Positions 56,698 to 64,000 of a stretch of 64,000 nucleotides of DNA are shown here, piece after piece. The stretch spans positions 17,911,079 through 17,975,078 of the forward strand of contig JALMQS010000128.1 of the NCBI GenBank assembly GCA_024734495.1, in the 5' to 3' direction. Position 1 is the first letter of the stretch. Each line of letters opens with the position of its first letter. This DNA is from Forficula auricularia (taxonomy: Eukaryota; Arthropoda; Insecta; Dermaptera; Forficulidae). Position numbers and translations under genes: made by a program. Below the pieces are notes generated by a model. The model did no database searches, had not been told where the DNA came from, and saw only the letters and a list, made by a program, of their open reading frames with translations.

Positions 56698-56932
56698 GTA
56701 ACATCCATCCATACATCCATACATCATCTATACATCCCCATGAGACCCGATGTAATTTTTGGCATAACCGCCAGGTCTTAAAATTCAACCTGGATGAATA
56801 CTACAATTTGAGATTTTGGTTTAGTCCATGAGTTCCATAATCTTTATCTGAGGACCCTTTGAACTTACGTTTGGTGCGAGACACATTACAATAATTTGCT
56901 TCGCTATGGATAAAGTAAAAAAAAATTACCAA
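56698..56932 (+). repeat. Three-copy dispersed repeat, copy 3 (partial)
   Basis: Matches the second half of 35340-35895: 'gtaatttttggcataaccgc', 'gagttccataatctttatct', 'gaggaccctttgaa', 'gcgagac' and 'atggataaagtaaaa', and begins with a 'catccata' microsatellite. Diverged but collinear. Confidence 0.6.
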
Positions 56933-56934
56933 TC

Positions 56935-59900
56935 ACAATCAATAAAAATATATCTCAACTATATTTTTCATCCCTAAAAAATGGATTCACAATTAAAAAC
57001 AAAATTGTGAAAAACACTAGAAAATTTTAATTAATGTTTAATTTCACAATAAGAGATACAGCCCGAAAAATCTTACCGATCTTTATATATAATATAATTT
57101 TAATAATTTTATAGGTTAATCTTTAATAAAGTATTCTAAGCTGTACTAAAACTCGGTTGTAGGTCACACTTTATACGAATATAGGTCACATGGAATGTAG
57201 TGAATAACTTGTTTTACTAACATATATGGTGATTCATTCAAGATATATATATATATACCTATAAGTATAAGTCAAGAAAGAGAAATGAAAAAAATATAAT
57301 CAGAAAAAGTACCAAAGAATATAAGTATGGTAAAAGAATTCTTAAAAAAGAATAGGAGACTTTAATGGGGAGTTTACATCCACCTATTCATGTCATGATG
57401 AAGAAAATAGCTGTAATATTCAGCTTGGGATCTAATCATTATAAAAATATAATTGAAGTATAAAAAGAAAACTTTTCATAAACTGTTCGGTATGTTCTCT
57501 GCGAATTTTAGTGATTTGGCAATTTTTCACCAGTGAACGGGCTGAGCTAGAAAACTGAAACTTAAGAATGTGTGTCGAATTCTAGCTCATAATCAATATT
57601 TATTCATGTGTCTCAAATAATTATTTTATTTATAAATGAAGGTATCTAAGTATGAATGAGAAAGAATGTTTCTTATAAAAAAAAACATATCTTGATCACT
57701 AAATATATAGAAGAAATGAAGCTGCTCGTAATCTTCCAATGAATTAAGTATTTTGTTTAATTCATATTACAGAAAATATTATTAAAAAGCTTAAGCGTGT
57801 TGTAAGATTTGAGAAGCTAAGCAAAATGTATTGAAGTTAGTCATAGATGAGTGTTTTTGGAGTAGATTTCTCTTTTTGCATGATGGGTGATATAACTGGT
57901 GCATGCTAAAAAAAGTTAGTGTTTTTAAATCTTTCTTTTTTTACTAAAAATCTTCTCTTCTATATTCTGTGAAGGACTTTTTCATTGGTACAGCAGTTCA
58001 AGATATATAAGCTTTATGTTCTTATTTCGTATCCGAGCAGTATCAGATGTTCTTCCAAAACTTAGCAAGTTCCATTGACTAGTCGCTTAGAGCAAAGTAC
58101 TCGTATTTAATATAGTTGGTTCCTTATTTGCCTCTTATAAGCCTTAATTATATATTTTTCCTTTGATATAATGCACTGACTAAGAATATCACTTAGTTCT
58201 ATAAACGTTTTTAGTTTTAATTTAATTCGATCATTTGAAATCAGAAGGTCTTTTTGGATTGGAGCCATGACTAGTGCAAGTGGTTGGAGGCCAGCTCGGC
58301 CTACACATCGACCCTGCTGTAATTTACAAAGATATCTGCATAATACACGTGCTAGCTTGTGAATGGACCCGCCCAGGCCCGGCAAATGTGTCTGTCTCTC
58401 GTAATCGTAATTAGTATCCGGTGTGGGCCGAATGAGAACCGACCTTCCTTCTTTTCTCTTCAGAGAACTGCATTTCTAGCCTGCAAACGTTGCAACACTG
58501 ACTCATTGGCCACTCACTGACTCATTTTACTCACTTTCATTCATAAGCATCCACGCATTCAGTAAAATAAATAAATTTTCCAATTCTATCAAAATGTCAT
58601 TCAAGTTTTAGCCTACTTTCCTTAATGAATAAAAAAGCAGCGATTTGAAGCAACAGGATTTCCGTTTGGAATCTACCAATCGTAAAGCAGATAAACATTC
58701 AAAAGGTGAGAGAAAGAGAGAGATCTTATCAAGATGGAATGATAAACAATATCTCTATTTGTATTATATTAAAATCTAAATCTGAGTTGCGTTAAACAAT
58801 ACGTTCAAGTATAAAACAAGACTCAATCAGATAGAAAGACAAAACTAGAATTGAAAATGAAATGTGATGGCTATCGTGAAATTATATTAATTGAAATATC
58901 AACCTTGAGATTAAAATTAATTGATTGTTATTTATTTAAATTAGTTTTGAAATGAAACGAAAAAATGCAACGTTCATCATGGCTCAATCAATCTTTATTC
59001 AACATACATACAATGATTAAGTTGTAAAATGTGATTGATTCAAAAATGTCACATTTATGTGTAAAAATTTGAGATCTGAAAATGAATATATGGAGAATAT
59101 TTTTTGTTTTATTATTGGGGCTCAAGATTATCAATAAGTATGCAGAATTTTTGGTATGACAAAGGTACAACATTTAACTCTATCATCCAAGAAAGTATAA
59201 AGGAAATATTTCCGATTCTAAGACACTTATGAACGCAGGACTTTTAGGACTGAATATTATAGTAGTCAGGTAATATAGAAGCAGCAAGGATGCTCCATTA
59301 ATAGAAATAATAGAGGTAAACAAATGTTTTAATGCATTTAATAAATTTGTTTTCAATTTGACCACAATAGGCGATTTATATTTGATAATCTCATATTTCA
59401 GATAACTGTGAAGAAACGATTTTCGGCTTTATCTCAAAAGAACATGGTAGTATATGAAAAGTAAATTTCAGGCACAGTTCTAATATCATCCAAGACAGCT
59501 ACACAAGGTTGAATCTTGAATTACTTTTATCGTTTGCTTACATTGATAATATCAAAGGAGTCTTCTCTCTACAGGCCCGAAATAAGAGTAGAAGCATTAA
59601 GAAAACGAGTTTCGGAATCTTAATTGAGAACCATATCGTAGTTTAAAACATAAACTATTTTAGTAAAATTTCGCGAATCAAGTCTTCTATGATTATTGGA
59701 GATCTCAATGCACCTTGTTTTCGGTTCTCCAATATTTTATGTTAATTTAAATGCTAATAGTACTTTGGTCTATATCAGTTTCCCACAAGATAATAGAAAA
59801 TTTCAACCATATTACGATTATGAAGACGATATCTTAAATATCTTTCTAGCTATTCTACTTGAAATATCAAAGATAAAATGTGAGTCACCGATCGTGACAA

Positions 59901-61865
59901 AAACAAAATGAAAACAAATATATGATTAAAGAAATTTCTTAGGGTACATCATTTTCTCTAACATTAATTGAAAATAAGTGTAGAAAAAAATCAATCACGT
60001 GGTTGTTAAATTATAGAATAAATAAATATAATTTTGCTATTATTTCCCGAAACATTTTTACATTGATTCAAGACCTGCCTTCAGAAATACCTTTGATTCT
60101 GACTCAATTTTTAAAAATTTGTAATGTTCTTTCAAGGATGTAGGTATTATAAATCTTCGCATTATTATCATAAAAAAATAAAAAATTTTAATAGTTTAAA
60201 TGTAATAAAAACCATGCTTCAAAAAAGTAGAAAATAATGTAATACTTAATCAAAAAGTGTGGAGCGCAGATACTTTTTAGTCTCTAGTCAAATCAAGCAA
60301 CATGATCTACTAGTATGTACTAGGCTTAACAGATTTATATATTTCGGAAAACCAACAATGCTAAAAGCAAATACCCTGCACTTTAAGAGATAATACCATA
60401 TAACAGTTGATCGGTTGATTGTATTATTATTTAAGATTAGAGAAAATATTTTTTTTTCGTAGCCCTTTACTTGCTGTCTAATTTCATATTTTAATGAAAA
60501 AAATTAAAAACAATTAAAATAAATTCTAGGAGATCCAAAATAAGATTCTTTAATACGGGTAATAAGAGAATACCTAACATGTTTCTAAGATTATATTTCT
60601 TCTTTAAATACTTGAAGCTTATTGATGAATTCAATTAATGTCGAAACTGATCTAAATCCGACCTGAAACATACTCTAGATAGGGGCGACGTAATTGATGA
60701 TTCAGTGAGAGTTCATTAGTTTGCTAATTATGTATCTCTGACTTTTTTTAATTTGCTTTTTTTAAATGTTTGAATACTTGAAAAATTCAGACATTTATAG
60801 CTATTGAATAAGTTTTTAATGAATCATTGTCAATATTTAGATAATCTATTGATAAATAAAATCTATAGATCAACTCTTCATAATTAATAAAAAAAATCGG
60901 AGGAAAATGTAAAAATAAAATAGACTTGCTATGCTTTCCGAAAATTGTTGCCATTTGTTATTTTCTCAGTGATCAACAGTTTGAGTTGGAACGTAAAAAC
61001 TTGACAAGAAAGGGCATGGTATTAGCACAAAGTTGAAGCCTGAATATCAGCTCACTAGTTAGAATTTTCCGATAGCCCCTCATATAAAAATATTTTCTCT
61101 ATTTTTGAATCAGGTGGCTTTCCATTCTTGCGTTATGGTTGATTAAGGAATTCAGACACACAGTAGGACATACGATTTTATATCCCACTACAACAAATAT
61201 TTAAATACAAAATATGCTGTGCGTTTCTATCATATTGTGGTTGGGGAAGATCTAATGAGATCATATTGTTTCTTTGCATCCTTAATTTAAGAATATATTC
61301 TCTTTTCTTTTGTGAAGTTGTGATTCCCAATTTATGTTACGAGATAGGTTTTGGAAAGTTTACTGAAATCATAGATTTCTTATTAGTTATTAATAAAAGA
61401 CACTGCATTAAAAAAAGAGAGATATTTCAGACAATAGTAGATCTTTTATCAAAAGTAACAAATTAGATTTCGGTGATAATTATAATTATTACTATTATTA
61501 TAATCAATGAAAAATTACCTATATAAGGCAATGGTAAACAAAACATTTGATTGAAATAACTTTTTTCTCGAAGTAGAGCTAGAAATTATTTCAGTCCACA
61601 CAGAATACCTTACTATGCCAAAAGAAAATATCACCTAAATTATTTCAATTTCAAAGAAAATATTTTTTACATGACATTTAATCTTAAGTGAATAAGTATA
61701 TTTCCGCGTCTTATTTGATTGTTATTGTTTTAGTTCTACCATCATAAACAAATTAGATTAGTTAGAGCTGTTTTTAAGAAAATTACGCAAAACCAAAAAA
61801 ACGGTCAAGATTAGGACTTGCATACAGAGGTTTCCATACGTAATATATATATATATATAATATAT
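56935..61865. other. Unassigned AT-rich stretch (4.9 kb)
   Basis: No gene is supported. Positions 58250-58510 are less AT-rich, carry a 92-codon minus-strand ORF starting MPGLGGSIHK without recognised domain, and contain a pyrimidine tract ending 'ttctcttcag', which resembles a 3' splice site on the plus strand but leads into early stops. 57515-57575 resembles 63883-63945. 60225-60270 resembles the fold-back arm at 43.7 kb. Confidence 0.35.
57515..57575 (+). repeat. Short two-copy repeat, copy 1
   Basis: 'gatttggcaatttttcacca' followed by 'gtgaacgggctgag' and 'gaaacttaagaatgtg' matches 63883-63945 ('atttggcaattttttgccag', 'cgaacggtttgag'). Class unknown. Confidence 0.5.
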
Positions 61866-61866
61866 A

Positions 61867-62683
61867 CCAGATGTATGCATATGAAATGAACCTTTTACGA
61901 TAGATGGTAGTATAGGTTATTTTTATTTTGAACGAACCATAACCTTTTTATTTTTTCATTGCTTTGGTACCTGTTAACAATGTTCAGTGTTGAAAATTTG
62001 ATTTGTACTACACCAACATAAAAAATTTCCGTGTTGAAAATTTCGAATTTTGTCCCTACAGCATACGATATGCGGACAGCATTAAATTTTTTGTTATCAT
62101 TGAACGAAAAACGCGACAGAATTTCAACGAATGCTTGAAGAAGCTTATGGTATTCATGCTCTATCATTAGCAACATGAAAAAGATGTTTTCAACGATGAC
62201 GATGACGATGGGACCAGAAAGATGTCGTCTATCATGAGCTATTGAAACCTGCTGAAACTGTAAATTATAAACGCCACCAACAAGAATTAATTGATTTGAA
62301 CTAAAGTGATTTTCTTTCATTAAAATGTTCCTTGAGATAAAGCAAAAACGGTTCAGGATACCCTGGAAGCCCTCAAATGGGAATTGCTACCCCATGGGGC
62401 TTAGTCACCAGACCTGGCTCCTTCCAACTACCACCTGTTTTCGTCGATGGGCCACGCACTTAAAGAGTAGCACTTCAAAACTTACGAAGAAGTCGAAAAA
62501 TGGGCCAATGAATGGTTTTCTTCCCAAGACCACCAGTTTTTTTGGAAGGAGATCGACCAATTGTCAGAAAGGTAGTCAAAATATGTAGAAAGTGATGGAG
62601 AGTACTTAGAATAAAATATTTTTTTCTTTCCTATTTAAAATAAAGTGTTTTATTTTCATAAAAAAGGCTCATTTCACACCTGG
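61867..62683 (+). mobile_element. Internally deleted mariner element, 817 bp
   Basis: Bounded by TA on both sides (61865-61866 and 62684-62685). Left end 'ccagatgtatgcatatgaaa' plus 'tgaacc' and the complement of the right end 'ccaggtgtgaaatgagcc' are related inverted repeats; the left one has an eight-base insertion relative to the right. Full-length mariners are about 1.3 kb, so roughly a third is missing, including the region of the first catalytic residue. It cannot encode an active transposase. Confidence 0.85.
62070..62614 (+). pseudogene. Mariner transposase pseudogene
   Basis: Frames must be switched to follow it: 'MRTALNFLLSLNEK' and 'EFQRMLEEAYGIHALSLAT' (N-terminal helix-turn-helix region), then a jump to 'WDQKDVVYHELLKPAETVN', then 'VQDTLEALKWELLPH', 'SPDLAPSNYHLFSSMGHAL' and 'YEEVEKWANEWFSSQD'. 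The span holding the first catalytic aspartate (TGDEKW region) is deleted and the HDNARPH region is unrecognisable. The third (APSD) is APSN. Several in-frame stops occur. The 87-codon ORF at 62325-62588 is an out-of-frame shadow, as is the 141-codon minus ORF at 61895-62320. Confidence 0.85.
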
Positions 62684-62685
62684 TA

Positions 62686-64000
62686 TATATAAATGAGAAT
62701 GAACAAATTCTAATTTGTGCCTAATTTAAGAATTTTTAACTGATTGACCATCAATTTTTACCTAGTATTTTCCATTTATTAGTTTCCAAATGGATTCAAA
62801 TATTTTGCTATCAGAAAGAACTTTCTTCGAGCTTCGTCCTTGAGTTGGAATTCTTTAGAATCTCGGCAAACAGAAATCCACACACACACACACACACATA
62901 TATACAATGATTTCCTCTTAAGTTGCTCGATTGCATTAAAAAAAAAAAAAAAAAAAAAAAGTATTGAGTAAAATTTGTTGATTTATTTTTGTGTTATTGA
63001 AAATGAATGATTCGATTATATCAATTGAATAAATGCAAATATAATCAAAGGAAGATTAACGATACAAAATACAAAAATATGCCTTTAACAACTAGATAAT
63101 ATCTTTCGAATATAAATCAAAAATTAATTTTTGATCGTATAATTAAAAAATTAGAGCATTAGATCGCATTAATAGAAGATGCAACGTTATAAATAATCCA
63201 TTCATTCCAATTAAAAGATTTATATGAATTAAGAATAGTCCTCTCCTGTTCTATTACGTATTTAAATAGAAGTTTATCGAGAATTACTTTAAAATAAAAA
63301 AGAGGGGGCATGGAATTAGATAAGAGACTACTAGAAAGATTATTAATAAAACATGTTAGTTTTTTCTGTTAGTAAATTAACATTACATCATTGGAAGAGA
63401 AAAATCAAGATTTATTTATATTTAGAATCCCGACTAATATGTATAATATTTTTAATAAAATGTCATTTGATAATGTAATCACAAAAAATAAATAATTATC
63501 TATCCCTTTTAATTAATTACCTTGTTCATCAAATTCTTATGCCATATATTCATACTGAATCATCTGGTTAAATTTATATCAATGATTTTTTTAATTTATT
63601 TAAATGAATTAGAATTTCTCAATGTTATGAAAGAGGTAAGAGATAGAAAAATAACAATCCTACAAATTCGAGTAAACAAATAAAACTATTCTAGTAAGAG
63701 ATATTAAAAAAATACATATTATATTGATGCAGCTATAGTGTACTATAATTGATGTTATTTCAATATTTACAAACGTTTGAAGAAAGAGGGGCTGAAAATA
63801 ATAAAACAAGTAACTTATTAATATGTCTCAATTTCTATATCTAACTTGGAGGAAAGTGAAATATTTTTTTAAGATTTCCAAAAATTGATGATATTTGGCA
63901 ATTTTTTGCCAGCGAACGGTTTGAGATAGAAAGTTAGATCATTAAGAAGTGCACTTTATTTATTAACATCAAAGATGTGCAGTTTATTTATTAATATCTA
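62686..64000. other. Unassigned AT-rich right flank
   Basis: An (ac)n microsatellite at about 62879-62897, a run of about 23 A at 62938-62960 and the short repeat copy at 63883-63945. No gene or other element is recognised before the window ends. Confidence 0.4.
63883..63945 (+). repeat. Short two-copy repeat, copy 2
   Basis: See the matching text at 57515-57575: both have a 'ttggcaattttt', then 'ccag(t/c)gaacgg', then 'gag.tagaaa' and 'ttaagaa.tg'. Confidence 0.5.

Noticed and set aside
61895..62320. 141-codon minus-strand ORF, the longest in the window
   Set aside because: It is antisense to the mariner transposase relic, whose plus-strand frames give recognisable mariner motifs.
62325..62588. 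87-codon plus-strand ORF as a gene
   Set aside because: Out of frame with the mariner motifs running through the same bases; a shadow.
1..64000. Endogenous virus or LTR retrotransposon
   Set aside because: No gag, pol, integrase or LTR-like TG..CA pair with primer-binding site was found.

Overview
This window is AT-rich, gene-poor eukaryotic DNA. It has no bacterial-style ORF packing, no ribosome-binding sites and no operons. No open reading frame outside mobile elements shows a recognisable domain, and the longest ORFs (60 to 141 codons) are what chance allows in such sequence. The content is almost wholly transposable-element debris: non-autonomous hAT elements with 8-bp target duplications, Tc1/mariner relics, tRNA-derived SINEs, fold-back repeats, and many copies of a hammerhead-ribozyme-like motif of the kind known from Penelope-like retroelements. 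Low G+C, mariner and Tc1 relics and an 'accgacttcaaaa' repeat class fit an arthropod or similar invertebrate (a parasitic copepod or an AT-rich insect would fit). The species cannot be fixed from the sequence.

Layout. 0-5 kb: unrecognised sequence, a 2.7-copy G-rich minisatellite at 3.05-3.37 kb and a tRNA-like relic near 3.9 kb. 5-12 kb: hammerhead-like motifs at 5.4, 6.0 and 6.9 kb, a clean SINE at 6.3 kb, a fold-back with a tRNA-like loop at 7.9-8.1 kb, a small hAT element at 9.3 kb, a SINE at 10.0-10.26 kb, and fold-back elements at 10.5 and 11.7 kb. 12.5-14 kb: a 1.18-kb hAT element inserted inside a small MITE, with a paralogous empty MITE at 38.0 kb. 17-19 kb: a G+C-rich island, tRNA-SINE sequence and a 5S-rRNA-like relic. 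20-22 kb: the most striking structure, a 1.86-kb array of a 398-bp repeat arranged head-to-head, each complete unit carrying a tRNA-like T-arm, the whole flanked by a 15-bp direct duplication. 22-23.5 kb: relic of a GTF2IRD2/ZBED-type hAT transposase and another hammerhead-like fold-back.

30.3-31.2 kb: a large fold-back element. 31.6-33.4 kb: a second copy of the 1.18-kb hAT element whose 3' end and flank are tandemly duplicated (384-bp period). 37-39 kb: two long inverted repeats, each with a hammerhead-like motif in both arms. 41.5-42 kb: two outward-facing 3' ends of a Tc1/mariner transposase. 43.6-43.9 kb: a fold-back. 45.5-47.8 kb: hAT-like elements, one with a MITE nested inside it. 61.9-62.7 kb: an internally deleted mariner with its TA target site. 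Between these, tens of kilobases (notably 13.9-17.2, 28.2-30.3, 47.8-61.9 kb) show little or no recognisable structure.

No host gene can be supported. The window is best read as intergenic or intronic repeat-rich DNA. The items of most interest are the 398-bp tRNA-cored inverted array and the set of at least 15 hammerhead-like motifs in several sequence families.
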